From NCBI GenBank assembly GCA_020086605.1, contig JACBWW010000015.1, forward strand, positions 20,945,819 through 21,009,818: a stretch of 64,000 nt of DNA, given 5' to 3'. The notes under the pieces were generated by a model. That model saw only the letters and a program-made list of their open reading frames with translations, was not told the origin of the DNA and searched no databases. Positions 1 through 13,595 of this stretch are shown here, in pieces (positions within the stretch are counted from its first letter, which is position 1; each line of letters opens with the position of its first letter). Source of the DNA: Lanius collurio (Eukaryota; Chordata; Aves; Passeriformes; Laniidae). The position numbers and the translations under genes were made by a program.

Positions 1-3000
1 GAAAAAAGAGGCAGAGAAGCAGTCATGGATGGATTCTGATAGGAGAGTACCCTCTACTGCATGCAGATGTGCCTCCCTCAATGCATGAAACAGGCCCTTA
101 AGCACTCCTTGGTAATGAAATATGGATTTGCTGTTTCCCAGTCAGTGCAGAAAAGCATTATTGCCTCTAAATTTTAGGGAGAAGTTCTGGGGCTGTGGTA
201 GGTAACATGATTTGTTCAGGCTCATCAACCAGCCATGGGCTGAACCTCAGAGAGGAGAGGGATGCTCCTTCCCTCGCAGGCTACTGCACTCAGGCTTCTC
301 CATCACAGCTGCCCCAGCCAGCAAGTGTTCTCCAGGAGGAGAAAAGTGAGAGGCCACAAGGCCACTGGACAAAGAAATCAATCCCTTTTCAGCTGTCACA
401 GCTAGAGAACTATTTGGTTTCATGTTCTTTTTTTCCATGCAAGTATGACTTACATGCACTGGAACCCATTAACAGCAGTTGGGTTAAGTCAATTTGTTAT
501 CCAAGTAATGCATCACTAACAGTGCCTTAAAAATGAAAATGCATCCTGCTACTCCAGGGCAACTTCGGGAACCAGCCTGAACTGACTTGCTCCTCCCCAG
601 CAGGGCTAGTGGTTGATCCAGCTAGAGGTGGATGCAAACACTGCAAAGTACAGAACAGAACCTTTTTGTTCTTAGTGATGCATGGAATATGAGAAGTTTG
701 CAGTGTTTCCAAGGTCATGTCAGAAAATTAGGAGCAGTCAGTGCTGGGATTGGGCACACTGAGCAGGTGCCTCCTTAATGTGGCACATTACAGTAGTATT
801 TAACATTTGATTAAAGTGAATACAATCAGTATTCCCTGGATCAATTTTCCTTTCTACTGGACATTGCATATCATACATTGCTGTGAAATATTTCAAGGAA
901 GATAAGCAGTATAATTAGACATCATATTGCAAGCGAAATATAATTTGCATTTCTCTTAAGATATGTCCTGCTATCAATTCAGTCACTGATTCGAATTTTC
1001 TGAAAACTGTAGATGTTTACCAAAACAGTAATTTCCTGTTATTTTCATTCAACTACTTTAAATCACTTTAACGTGGAAGACCTAGAGATAGTAACTTCCC
1101 TATGATCACACTCTTCCAAGCTGAAGGAAATCTTGGAATGTAAGGAAGTAGCTTAGTTTGAAGGTTATGAACTATTTTTTTTTTTTCCTTTTTGGGATCC
1201 TGACACAGCTTATAAAGTACCTCAAAGCCCTTGAAAGTCGTGGCCAAAGCCAGTGTTACAGTAACCGAGAGACACTAGGTGCAGTTTTTGAACTTCTTGC
1301 CAGAAGCAAATACCAGTTTTGAAATCTGGATTGTTACTAAGGGACTGTCTCCCACAGAACCATATGTTACACAGCACTTGCATTTCTGCTGATAACTTAA
1401 GGTTTCCCCCCCCCTTTTCTCCAAGAAGGGTTGAGCACTGCAGAGCAGAAGCACAGATGCAAGTCCCTTTCACATGCTCCAATTTCAGCTTGGGAGTTCT
1501 ATATCAGGTCTGTGCAAAGAGGAGTCTGGCTTTGAGTCACAGTCTGAATGTGACAAAACTCTCTGGAGAAAAGTTATTGTCTCTGACCCTGAAACCTAAC
1601 CTTCACTAGATTTGTGTCTGTGAAATACAATCAGCGAAAACCAACATAGCATATTCTGAGTAATCATTAACCTTAATTAAACAGCTCGCCTGTTCTAATT
1701 TTCATTGTTCTCCTTCATGAGATAAAATGTAAGCAGTCAATGCAATCTTATCTTGCCTTTAGATGTGCCAAATTTCTGTTCTATGAGCAGAATTTTTCAA
1801 AAAACCCACTTTGGTTTTTTTGTGAAACAGGTATAATAAATACCAATTCTGTAGCACAATCCACTCCAATTGACATGATTTTAGCAAAATCAAGCTCTTT
1901 ATCCTCACTCCTGTGTTTAACATTAGTGATGCATTTGTCATAGTTCTGATAATATTGATCAGAAAAAATCTGTTTACATTTAAAATTGATTTTAAAAGAC
2001 ACTTCCAGGTTCAAATACCTCTGAAAATTTGAGGTAACAGGGAGCTGCACTGGATTTAGGCATTCTTTCTCATGCACAGCACTAAAGTTAATATTCCTCA
2101 CCAGAAATGCCATGCAGCTCAAAACCTCAGCAGAGATGCCATTAGATAATTTATACTATGGTTTTCTTTGTTAACACTTTCAGATGCATAGCAGAAAAGT
2201 ACATTAAATATGAGCAGTACATTTTCTTTATCATTGAGAAAATAGAGGCCAATATGTGGGGCTAAGGTCACTTAGACCTGTGTTCAAAGTGTCACATGGC
2301 TCTGTTATGTCATCATCCATCAGAGTTACCTTCCTCTGAAGCAGCATTTTCTACTTCAAGTTCCATAATGTTCTTGCACTAAAAGTCACTCACAGTTAGC
2401 ATAACAGCTACAGAGGTACCTGCCTATTTCTTTGCTAGTATGTTTTATGACAGGAAAGACCACCTATTACAGAAAAAGTAAATCCTGAAATATAAACAAT
2501 GAGCTTATTTTTGTGTCTTTTCTGATATGTTATCAGTGAACATCTCGAAAGAAGTTTCTTTCCCTTATCAGTCATCTTGAAAATGAAACACAGCGAGAAG
2601 GACAGATGGTTGTGTGTGTGTATATATCTGCATTTTTGTTAGAGGAAAGTCTGTGGGGGTTAATGGATAGCAAAGGAGTGGAAAAGGAAAGGACATGGCT
2701 TGTCTCCTGGTCTTTGATTCGAGCCTTGTTCATCCAATGGATCAGTGGCCCCCAGCAAGCAGCCGCAGACAGCACTGCCTGGCAGTGCACGCTCTGCAGG
2801 CACCGGCTCAGCGGGGCTGCTGAGCCACTCGCCTTTTTCTGGTCACTCACCCCATGGGCTGAGCACCTACTGTCACTCATTCCCTTTCCTCTCATTTAAA
2901 TAAGTGTTTTTGTTACAGATACAAACCTAATTATAAATAAATATTCTCTCACACAGGCACATTCACACAGAGAAGGAAACCAGCGGGACTGTACTCATGC

Positions 3001-4980
3001 TTGATGGAAGTCTGCTTACTTCAAAGCATTAGTGCCATAGACACACACAGGTAAAAGGGGCCTATCCATCTTTGGCAAGTTCATTCAGGTGAACAGAAAA
3101 ATATCACAGTCTAAAATAGAGATCTTCCCTAACTCTCTTGCAAGTCTGATCAGCCACAGCGGCAAGGAGAAACAAAACAATATTTGGGATGAAATGGAGA
3201 ATGTACCTCCATAATGTGTTTGCACTTTGAGAGATAATTACTAAACTATCCAGAAGAAGATGCTTTTCAAAGCCACATACACTTCAGATTCAGTAAAGTT
3301 ACAGAAATTATACATGCAAAACACAACTTGTCCCAGAGACACCTTATGTCTTATCAACAGAAGATAAAGTTCAAGAGAATGGGAAAACCTGTACTTAAGC
3401 AAAGACTAGAAGAAATGATGCTTCATATTTCAAAGTTCCTTAGGTAAATTCCTTACAGGAATAAACAGGAAGGTTGGCACTCACAGCCAACAGTCACAGT
3501 AAGGGACTACAAAAGATACACAAACCATGAAGCATCAGACCCAGCAGCAGAGGAAGATTTAACTGGTCTAAGAATCAGTACAACAGACGGAGGGGAGGAG
3601 GCCACATCCCTGTTATTCCAGCTGTTCCTGCTATCCCCAGCACAAGGCTGGCAGGAATGGCAGGTGCTCAAGAAGCAAAGCTGCTGCAGTATCTACACCA
3701 GACTGCTGCAAACACGTGCGCCTACAGTGGTGCAGATCTGCCTCACTTGTGGTACTTGGGGTTTGTTTTTGTTTTCCTTATTGGCATTCAGGCAAGCAAC
3801 TTAAAACCACAAAATGAGCTAAACTCATCACTGGCCTGTGGATAGGCTTCTCCTGATTAGTTTTTTTGAAGCATCAAGTGATCTTACCAGACTGACCTTG
3901 CTAAGTCAACACAAATAAGGGTTCTTAGAAAACGCAAATCTTACAATATGTCTGTATTAACATTTCATTTTCCTGGACATTTTGAGCTATACCTTCTATT
4001 TCCCTCAGCCTTTGGCCTTTGCACTCCAGGAACTCCTATAAATACAGCTTTACCCTTTGCACACAACATGCCTAAAACTAGTAGCAAATCTCTCTCTTTA
4101 TCCTGAGTCTTCAGATAACATTTTAGGAGAAAATATAAAAAGTTTTATTCAACCTGAAAACAGAACATGCCATTTTCTTAAGAAAGAGTAACACACAGTA
4201 TCATGGGAGACCTTTGTGACCATTTGCCACACCCAAGGTCTTGGGGACTTTGTGGAGGTAACTCCCCCTTCTACCTCCTGATCAGAACCCAATGTGTCCT
4301 AATGATGCAGGTTTGGTGTCAAATGGCAAGAAGGATGAAAGTCTGCCATATAAAATTTTCTGCACTTCAAATAAATTAGTTTTTCATTGGACTGCTTTAA
4401 TCTTAGATTTTGCCAATGAACACCAGTTCCTATTATTTTTCACTAAAATCTTCAAATCCATAACTCATAGACAACAGACAGCACATAAAATTGACCCCAG
4501 ATAAGAGATACATCTTATTGCTGGGCATAGGAAAATACTAGAAGGATTTGCATTCAAGGTGGCTCTTCATAGATAGTGACACCAACAATTTATTAATTTG
4601 GTTTGTGCATATTTAGATTCCAGAAATGAAATTATCATGTGGAAACATTTGTGAATTATGATTTCTGTCTCTGGTTGGCAAGGGACTCCTATCTGATGGA
4701 TAATAACAGGTTATTACTTCCTTGATCATCACTCAGCTGGATCAGAACCATGCAATATATCCTTAGCAACACAACTACTTCAAGCACATCAAGCTTTTCT
4801 TCTGCTTATGGCAGGCTATAAAATCGTGAGTCATTATAGCTTGATCTTTATCTAAAATCAATATATAATAACATTACATTCATATAGTCCCCACAAAGTT
4901 TTTTTACAAAAATGTCCTTAAACCTTCTCGTAGATATTCCACTGCCATTACTTTTCCTCTCAGAACAGACAAAACATACT
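1..4980. other. AT-rich unique intergenic or intronic DNA, no gene seen
   Basis: No open frame here is long enough or recognisable enough to be called a gene, and I saw no RNA gene or transposon end. Frames of 60-113 codons occur on both strands with overlapping positions, which is the chance pattern. Small features are a run of T at about 1,175-1,187, a run of C at about 1,406-1,414, and a short TG/TA-rich patch near 2,608-2,626. An ancient decayed repeat could still be present below my ability to recognise it. Confidence 0.6.
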
Positions 4981-5252
4981 CTAATAAGTGATGGCTTCAA
5001 TTGAAAGAGGATAGATTTAGGTTAGCTATTAGGAAGAAATTCTTTACTGTGAGTATGGTGAGACAGTGGAACAGTATTTCCAGAGACATTGTGGATTTCC
5101 CATCCCTGGAAGTATTCAAGGGCAGGTTGGATAGGCTTTGAGCAACCTGGTCTAGTGAAAGGTGTCTCTGCCTGTGGCAGGGAGGTTGAAACCAGACAGT
5201 CTTAAAAGTTTCTTCCAACCTGATTGATTCTATGATTCTGTGGTTCTATAAG
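4981..5252 (+). mobile_element. CR1 LINE 3' end fragment, plus strand
   Basis: This is a 5'-truncated copy of the avian non-LTR retrotransposon CR1. It reads in order through the familiar 3' region: a TTAGGAAGAAATTCTTTACTG block (about 5,029-5,049), the GTGAGACAGTGGAACAG block, CATCCCTGGAAGTATTCAAGG, a GAGCAACCTGGTCTAGTG block, and the terminal TTCCAACCTGATTGATTCTATG. It ends in 8-bp ATTCTRTG-type repeats, the normal CR1 terminus. CR1 copies are nearly always 5'-truncated, so the missing front is expected. Substitutions are moderate, so this is an inactive and not very recent copy. The match is from memory of CR1 consensus sequences, not a database search. Confidence 0.93.
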
Positions 5253-7557
5253 GTGTTTAGTCATGTTTCTTTATACTGTGCTCTTCCAATTAAGCATTAA
5301 GAACATAATTTTTAAAAAGAAATCTGAATTTCCTCTCTGCATTATACAGCACCAGACTGATGAAGGCTCGGGGGATTAAAAAACGTACAGCACTTAATGG
5401 CTCACATATAAAGCCTGAAGGCTGAGGTAGAAATCAGAGAGGCTCTTTTCATTTCTAATATTAAACACACAAGTCTTGTGTCCTTCACTTCCTCTGATAA
5501 AATATGCTGATGGATTTTACTTGTGAAATGTCTTTGCTTAGCAGAGGTAAGAAGGCAAGGAGAAGTAGAAGCTCAATGGAGGCTCTTTTCTTCTTTTTGG
5601 GAACAGGCAGTATTGCTGTCACTGTGCAGCTGCTGCAAATAAGTCACTTAAAAGTTCATACAGAAAATCACAGTTGTTGAGGGAAAAATGGCTCAGATGA
5701 GAGTTGATAGGATACAGCTACTATTTTCTCCCTCACTAAAAATCTATTTGAAGGTCTGTAAACAAATTTTTAAAAAGTCAAAATGCTTTGGTCTTCCAGA
5801 AGACCACTTGCCATATTTGAGAATAGAATAATTTAAAGCAATTAAAAAAAAAAAAAATCAAATGGAAGTGCAAAGGATGAAAGGAAAAAGTTAAAATATC
5901 TTCTTAATTAAATGGTAGTACATTATGCCTCCCAGTCAAGATGTGTGTTTTTTCTTTTTTTTTTTTTTTTAACTTGTATCTTTTGAGAACAGTGCACAGT
6001 TTTACTCAATCATGTATCAACATTGAAAATCACAAGAGTCTCCCTTAGTTATTTTATGAAAAAATGAATTAGGAACAATATGTCATGTTGTAGAATAGGT
6101 TAACAAATTAAATGTATTTGGGTCCTTACAGACTATTGAGTTATAAAATATATTGCATGGACCACAGCTTAAGATCTGAGAGGAGCTGCTAACTACTGGT
6201 TACATATTGCAAAAGTAGATCAGTTGTGGGTTGACTTATTTTCTGTTTTGTTTTGTTAGTTTTTTTTTTTTTAATAACTATTAGGAAAGCATAGAAACTG
6301 ACCTTTAAAGTAATTTTTTCTCTAAAACCTCAGAAGTAATTGTAGTTTAAAAACTGAGAAAAAAAAATAAAGGAAAACAAATTTTTAAATCTCTAAGATT
6401 TTGAAATGGACTGTAGTCCTTCAGCTAGCTCTATTATGCACTAGACAAAGGCATCTGCCATACCTACATTGATTTGCCATACTTATACTGATTTTGCAAC
6501 TAGAAAAATATAAAAACATGTTTCAAGCAGATAAACTCTATATAGAAAAAAAAGATTATATAATGGCACAATATCTAGTATTCTGACTATATGTATACTT
6601 TGAATTCAAAATCACCAATAAGATTTTACAAGTTAAAAAAATGCTAAGAAACTAATTAAGAACTTTAAAACAATGAAATCTCTTCTGTAGTGGATACTGA
6701 GGGACTGCTAGAGATCCTGCCACTTAGTCATGTTACTTTACTAGTAGTGCAATATTCCATTCAAAGGACCCTTGAGTCCCTCATTCTCCTTTCCCTTCCT
6801 TTATTTTTTTCCTCCTTACTGAAAAGACAAATGCACAAGCAGGCACTCATCCAAATGGCAGTGGCTATAAAAAGGAAATACGCACATATATATAATTGTT
6901 AATTAGTTCCATAACCAGAACCCATCTGTAGGTTTGCATAGCTACCTGGGGCATCATGAGTCCCCTGAAGCTATGCAGGAGGTAGAGGGGGTTTGAGGCA
7001 GATTTCACTGCTGGGGAATTCTCCAACTGGTTTATGTTGTCACATATTGTGTAGATGTGTACAGCCAGGGATCTGCTTCTGAGGAAGCAGAAGCATCGCA
7101 CTGGGGAGGCAGAGGAGCAGATCAAAAGCAGGATGGGGTCATCCAGAGATTCAGAGTTCTGAGGAAACCCAGGTAAAAATGATCCAGTCTGTGATTCAGA
7201 TGCCTTTTCAAAATGTCTTTTTCCTTACAAATTGAGTGTTCCATAAAACCCTGCCTGCTGTTCATTAAGTCACATGCTGATGAAGAAAGGAGCAGTCCCT
7301 ACAGCAAAGAGCTTTGCTCCTGCTGGGAGTCTCATGAAGCCTAAGGATGGGATGCTGACATTCTCCAGGTGCAACAGTGTATGTCTGGGGCAGAAAAATC
7401 CTAAAGCCAGACCTTACAAGGTGTCAGGAGAAGAATCTTTTCTATCTGCTAGAAATTTTATCAGTCAGAAGAAAGGAGAGTCCCCTCAGTAAAACTTATA
7501 AAACTTATACATTATCAGCAACATTTACATTTTTACATTGCATTTTACATAGACATT
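5253..7557. other. AT-rich unique DNA with homopolymer runs, no gene seen
   Basis: No recognisable gene is present. The stretch is very AT-rich, with an A tract at about 5,844-5,857, a long T tract at about 5,948-5,970 and a T tract near 6,260. A small perfect hairpin (7-bp arms CTGCTTC/GAAGCAG, 4-nt loop) lies at 7,073-7,090 and is unremarkable. Frames of 60-86 codons show no recognisable domain. Confidence 0.55.
5948..5970. repeat. Poly-T tract
   Basis: This is a near-pure run of T with a single C interruption, ending before AACTTG. It could be the reverse-strand tail of an old retroposed sequence, but I see no recognisable element next to it and no flanking target-site duplication. A plain slippage-grown homopolymer is the simpler reading. 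Confidence 0.8.
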
Positions 7558-7558
7558 G

Positions 7559-7785
7559 ATAAGGTGCCCTCTGAGTCACCTCTTCTGGAGGCTGAACGGG
7601 TATAGCTTCCTCAGCCTGTCCTCATAAGGAAAAATGCTCTAGTCCCTTAATTATTTTTGTCACCCTCCACTGGACCTGCTCCAGGATCTCCAGGTCTCTC
7701 TTGTCCTCAAGAGCCCAGACAGGACACAATACTCCAGATGTGCCTCACTAGGGCTGAGTAGAGGGGCAGGATCACATCTGTACAA
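7559..7785 (-). mobile_element. CR1 LINE internal 3'-region fragment, minus strand
   Basis: The plus strand here reads as the reverse complement of the CR1 segment just upstream of its 3' end. Diagnostic blocks are TCTGGAGGCTGAACGGG, the CTCAGCCTGTCCTCATAAGG block, a CACCCTCCACTGGACCTGCTCC block, GGACACAATACTCCAGATG, and GCTGAGTAGAGGGGCAGGATCAC at the end. The element is therefore transcribed leftwards. Both the 5' part and the terminal ATTCTATG repeats are absent, so it is an internal fragment truncated at both ends. It is separate from the CR1 at 4,981-5,252, which has the opposite orientation. Confidence 0.93.
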
Positions 7786-8332
7786 TAAACATAATAGAAA
7801 AGTTAAGTGCAAATTATAGGTCACAAGTCAAAATTTTTGATTTAAAACTTTTTGGAGAAATGAATCTTAAGAGTCCCTCTATAACCATAGTGCCAGCGCC
7901 TGCCATTGAATTTTCACAGAACACATAAGCCAGGAAACATGTAGGGTTCATGTAATGGACCTGGCATTTTTATGAGGCCAGAAGTTCTTTTCCCTTGCAG
8001 ATCATTCTATCTTTCTGCAAACAATCATGAACTGGAGACTGGACTACCTGGTTTTTAATATTTCTTTTGTAAACCAAGGCCATGCTGAATAACCAAAAAG
8101 TAACTAGGTGAACCATAAACTTAGTACAGTTAACACTGGAAAAAATTGTAGTCTACAGCCACCCAAACTTGCTATACTCATCAGCCTCAGATTACAGCTT
8201 TGCAAAGTAATTCCACTATAAATACTTAAATAATGCCTGTAAGTATCAAGCATAAGACTGCTGATGTATTATAGTAACAGACTGCTTGCTCTCTCTGTCA
8301 GCCAACCAATCTCGATTACTATCCGTTAAAAA

Positions 8333-8346
8333 GTTTCCATGGAAAT
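8333..8346. promoter_or_regulatory. RFX X-box-like palindrome
   Basis: The sequence GTTTCCATGGAAAT differs at one position from the symmetrical X-box form GTTTCCATGGAAAC bound by RFX transcription factors, which act at ciliary and neuronal gene elements. The site is flanked on both sides by a direct TAAAAAGT repeat. A single motif match in 64 kb can arise by chance, so function is inference only. Confidence 0.3.
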
Positions 8347-11300
8347 AAAAAGTAACGATTCCAGTACTGCATATGAGAAATTTTTAATTATTTCCAATAC
8401 TTAGTCATCTTTAGCAATGCACCAATTATGTTTGAATATGTGAATCTATTGAATCTGTGGAAGTCAAGCAAGACTCTTGGGACCCGGTCTTGCAGAAAGC
8501 TAGGCAGGATGAAGACATTTTCACTCAAGTTTTTAAAAATCTTATCTGGAAAAATAAGACTCTGTGCTGGTGGTTCTTTCAACTTAAGTTTATCAATCTG
8601 ATATACCCCAGGCATGTGGGATCAAAGATCACAGAAGACTGATGTCAGAATGATCAATAATACTAAGGTGACACTAATGAGAGTATCTTTGCAAGTATGC
8701 AGTTAGTCTTTTATGCCCATGGGTGCCCAAAAAATAAAGAGACAGTAATTAATCTCTATATTAACTAGCAATTGTTTACAACACACAGAGAAGCAAAGGG
8801 GCATCTTGTCAGCAGGAAATCATTTGCTGATAATAATGGACTGTGGTGCTGGAGATCTGGCCAGGATTGCTTGGCTGCTGCACCCAGACCACACAGGGAG
8901 GCCTTTTAAAGTTTTGATCTCATTGGAGCACTATTTTTCTCTCCAGTGTTGTGATGAAAAGCCTTTTTTGGCTGTACTGGCTGTGAAGCTTGAGTTGAAG
9001 TCTGACACGGATCTGAAATCGCACAAAGGAAGCAGGGCTAACCTTTCAACTCCTACGGTCACTGGGAGAGAATCAAATACCCTGGTCTTGCACCAAAAGA
9101 GAGCTGTTAAGTTGCAGGTTGAAAGCTGTAGGTTGAAGGTTTTAAACTCTTGTTCTGACTAATATGCTCCTGTCTTGCCAGAAAAAACATTGTTGAATTT
9201 TTAGTGTCTGTGTATGCTCCAGGAATAAAAAGCACATCAGTTTGTTTTAGAAATGTGAAACTGATTTTCAGAAGACTAGGTGGGAAAAGTGTTTCTCTCT
9301 TCATGAAAGAAAGACATGTTAAAATCTGTTCTCTGCGCAAAACCAACTCTGCATTATACATTAACAACCCCAGATTATTAGCAGAAAATTTAAACCCCAT
9401 ATTCAATTTCTAAGGATGTGACCAGATTTTAAAGATATTTAGCAATTTTAGTAATATATCATACTTTTAAAAGATTGTGCTGAAGTTCCAGGTAGCAGTA
9501 ACTTGCACATCAAAAGAAGTAGTTTTCACATTCAAATAATGCATACATGGTTTTCTGATTTTAAATATTTGTTTTTCCACTAGTACAATTCATCACTAAA
9601 ACTTTACTGAAGTGAATTCTAAGATGACTTCTTGTAAGACAGTAAAAAGCCTGTACTACATTCATTTGATATTTTTTAGCAGAGGTCTGTGGACAGAAAA
9701 AACAAACTAAATAGATTTTTTTTCCCCTTCTCCACACATTTTCTGTCAGGTTGTATATGCTTTTGAGCTGTAATTTAGAAAGTTACTTCACACAAGCTCT
9801 GCCAAGAATCCAGTCAAGGTATACGAAAGCTGTAGGATAGACATCCTTTTATAAAATATGGTTTTCACCTCAGTGTTTCATAGACCTGCAAAGAAAAGTG
9901 GGAAGAGGTATATCACCAGCCCTAAAGATAGAATAGCTGTACTGCGAAAGGACGAATTTGACTTTCAGGAAACTTTATAAAGACCTTAAATTAGTCTCTT
10001 CTCTGTAAATCATAAATCCTGAAAAGCTCTCAGGAAGGATGTAAGAACCCAGGAGCCGACTGGCTTAACAGCTTCACCATCTTTCCCTTCCTACTGCAAT
10101 GTTCTCCCTTTCCATGTACCCTCTCAGCCATGGCTTTGTGCTAGGCACGAATCGGGCACCCAGCAACAATTGAATTTCACATATTTAGGCATAAGTAATT
10201 GGATACTATGTACAGAGTGCATGCACCAGGATTGTTTCTTTGAAGGAAGGTGCCCAAATACCCAAGTGCATCACCCAGCCCACATATTCAGCATCTGACC
10301 CCCTGTGATATGCCAAATCTCATTTACAAATAATTTCAGTTGTATTTACATATCTGAGTATCACTTCATTTGACTCTCAAGTATCTTCTCACTGGAATTG
10401 CATTAGCAGGTCTCAGGTCATAGCCCAACCTCCTACTAGCAAGCTGGTATTGGGTCTCTTCAACTGCGACCAAAGCCACTTTGCTTCACTTAAGCTGCAC
10501 ATTTGACCTGGTAAAGCCCAGGAGTCTTTAAAGCAAGACTCCTCAACCTGCAGCAGTCCAGCAGCACTGAACAGTGACTTGTGTTGTCTGGAACTGGGAT
10601 AATTTCTAAAAAATTACATCATCTTGAGTGACAGCGAACTCTCACAACAGTAATTGCTACAACAGTGAACAATATAAAAGCATTATGGAAACGTGTTGTG
10701 GGCAATCCTTCCTAAGTTCAAACATTCCTTTGAAATGTTTGTCAATATTTAGGATATCAAGATCACCAACCATGCAAAATTTGAACCACATGTATTTCTG
10801 CGCTTCCTTTGGCAAGGACCAGTTTAAGATGAAGGTAACATTAAATACATCAAGAGTGTGTGTGTGACCATGGCAACACAAACAGAAGTAAAGAACTATT
10901 GTGAAATTTTCAAAATGTTGGACTAATCAAAAATGTCTGCTTCATTTCCACCCAGCATTCCTCCTGATGTCTCCTGCATTGTACAACAACTACAACCCAG
11001 AAGTGTGTATGGAGAGGCTTTCATTTGGGTCAGTGAAGCACTCACAGGAGAAAGACTGATTTCACCTGTCAAAACATGCTTGCTTTATCAGAAGTTGCTA
11101 GACACAAAAGAAGAACTCATTGGGTCATTTGGAGATTGCAAGGCAAATGCCAAACATCATGAGGAAAATAGGAGCCACTGAATGGGAGACAAACTCAGCA
11201 CCTGTGGGGATGAGCAGGATGGAGAACAGCATATCAGGTCACCTCTACTGCCAGCAGCAGCACCATAAGGAATGCACAGCCATCTGTAACCACCATGGTC

Positions 11301-12503
11301 TAATGGATGCCAAGAAATAAAACAGAGAAAATACAGCTTGAAATACAAGTAAAGACAAAATTAAGTATCAGATCCTAAAACATGATACATTTTGGGTAAC
11401 AGGAAAATGATGACTTTGACAACAACATGTTGCAGTTTTGTAACGAAATGGAAAGCAGGTTCTTGGGTAGGATGCAGAACAGACAGGACAGATGGGACAG
11501 TGAGGTATTTGGATACCTATCCCTGTCCTTCACACATGAAGTGTTTGAAGTAGTGGATAAAAATGAAAGCAGCCTTCATCAACAGAGTCCACTAATTGGC
11601 CCTGAAGAGTAAGGTTGTGAATTCTCTGAGCAAAGTCTGTAACTGAGAAATCACTTCTGAAAACCTGAGTCTATGTGCACATTTTGTGAGTTACATTGCA
11701 TGTGTTCACCCTGAAATAATGTCTGGGGCACAACTTCAGACAGTGGTCTTTTCCATTTGAAAAAAGAAGAGCTCACATTAGAGATGACTACCCCTGCTGC
11801 GCTCTTCTCCTCAGATATAGAGTCCACTGGCAATAATTATTAATTATTCTTACTCTGCCTTCCTCTTCATCACTCTAATACATGTCATCTCATTGCCAGA
11901 AAATATGAATGTAGAAATGTCTAAAGAAGCACTAAAATTGCAGCTTTAAAACATATGCAGTGTTGATTGATATTAAGAGGGGTCCTGGCACACTGAAGAG
12001 CTACTTGTAGACTTTGGGCACTTCAAATCATAAATGCACAGGAAAGTTATATAAAAACAGTTAATATTAGATTAACTGGTAGTAAGAGTAGGAAAATTTA
12101 TCTAGAATACCTTTAAAATTAATTTTAATTAAAATTTTTAATTATTACAAAGGAAAGAAATATTTGGAAAATACTTGGGAAATTCTGGTTGTTGCCAAAA
12201 TAAGGCGTAAAGAAAAGATCAAGAGATCAGCTACATGTAGTTGTATTTCAAAGTGGGTCATTATGAGTTTTCTAAATTAAAAATTAAAAGTAACATTTTC
12301 ACAGACTGTTACATGTCTTCTAGCTGAAGCTCCAACAGTTTCTTTGAGTTAAATATGCTTTTTCATGCTTCCTATTTTGTAAAAAGAAATAGCGAGTTTC
12401 CAAAAATGGCTAAATATATGAAGTCTTTATTTACAGCTTGTGATGAGGTGAGAAGAAGCGACAGAATTTAGACTTTGACAATTTTGAAAGCAGGTATTGT
12501 GGG

Positions 12504-12518
12504 AAAAAAAAAAAAAAA
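12504..12518. repeat. Poly-A tract
   Basis: A pure run of about 15 A follows GGG. No retroposed element is recognisable beside it. Confidence 0.8.
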
Positions 12519-13573
12519 GGTCCAGAATCTTTAGCTTTTCCCTCAGAGAAATGCAAAGAGCCCGCAGCTGATAAGAGATGGGATATTAACTTAGCATCTC
12601 ACATGTAAACTAAGAATGGCAGCTCCAGGTTACCTATGGGGTGTGAAGATTAATTAGTGGATGTTTACACTCTTTGTTGAAGATGTAAGACACCATATAA
12701 GTGCTAAGCATTACTACAAAGAGGAATTTTCAGACCTTGGTAAGTTCAGTTTACACAGTATAAATGACTTCATATTTTTGGCAGATAATTCTCTGGTACT
12801 TTTGCCAGTGCTTGCCATCATCTAACTGCAAAAAGTGAAATCTTGCCTATCTTAAAGGCAAGATGACAAAATTTTGCATACTATCCATAATAACATATGG
12901 CAAGGCAGAACAGCGCAAGAAAATATTAACCATGATGAAGGCCCCAAGTGTGTTATATTCTCTTAAATCTGATTCATTCTTGTTTAAGACTTTATAGACA
13001 TGACAAAAACAAAAAAGAAAGAGAAGAACTAAAATTTATGTTAATTTCTGTCTTTCTAAAAATCAAGTAGAGGAAGTGCTGGAAAAACCTAATCCCAATG
13101 TGTCCAGCCCTAGTCCCATTAAAGTCAATATGAAAACTCTACTGACAGCAGAGTAAAAGGGTCTCAGCCAATGCAGCATACTTTTTAAACACAATTTTAT
13201 TGAAGAAAAGCAAAATATGTCAGATAACTACTCATAGGTGATTTGGAAAATATCAAAACATTGAGGTGACAAAGGCAGCTGCTGATACTCGTTTGCCCAA
13301 GGTAGTAAAAAGGGAAAGCAGATTTTTAAAGGTGCAGAAAGAACCTCTAGCACTGACTGGAGAGGAAAGGACTGTAGACATTAAATTTAGATAAAGGTAG
13401 TAGCATATATTAGAGAAAACAATTTCAATTCCATCTATACAAAAATAGGCTTGGCCCTGACGGTTCGCTGTCTAGGAAAGAGATGTTGCCATTACATAGT
13501 TCTGGGAAATACCATTGGGGGAAAATATTCTGGTATCTTTTAACTTACTTCTTTTCAAATAGAAGCTCCAATG

Positions 13574-13595
13574 TTTCTACTGTGAACAGTAGAAA
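13574..13595. repeat. Perfect 10-bp inverted repeat
   Basis: The arms TTTCTACTGT and ACAGTAGAAA are exact reverse complements separated by only GA. As a DNA palindrome it could bind a symmetric protein dimer. As RNA the loop would have to open by a base pair or more. No neighbouring feature suggests a role. Confidence 0.6.
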
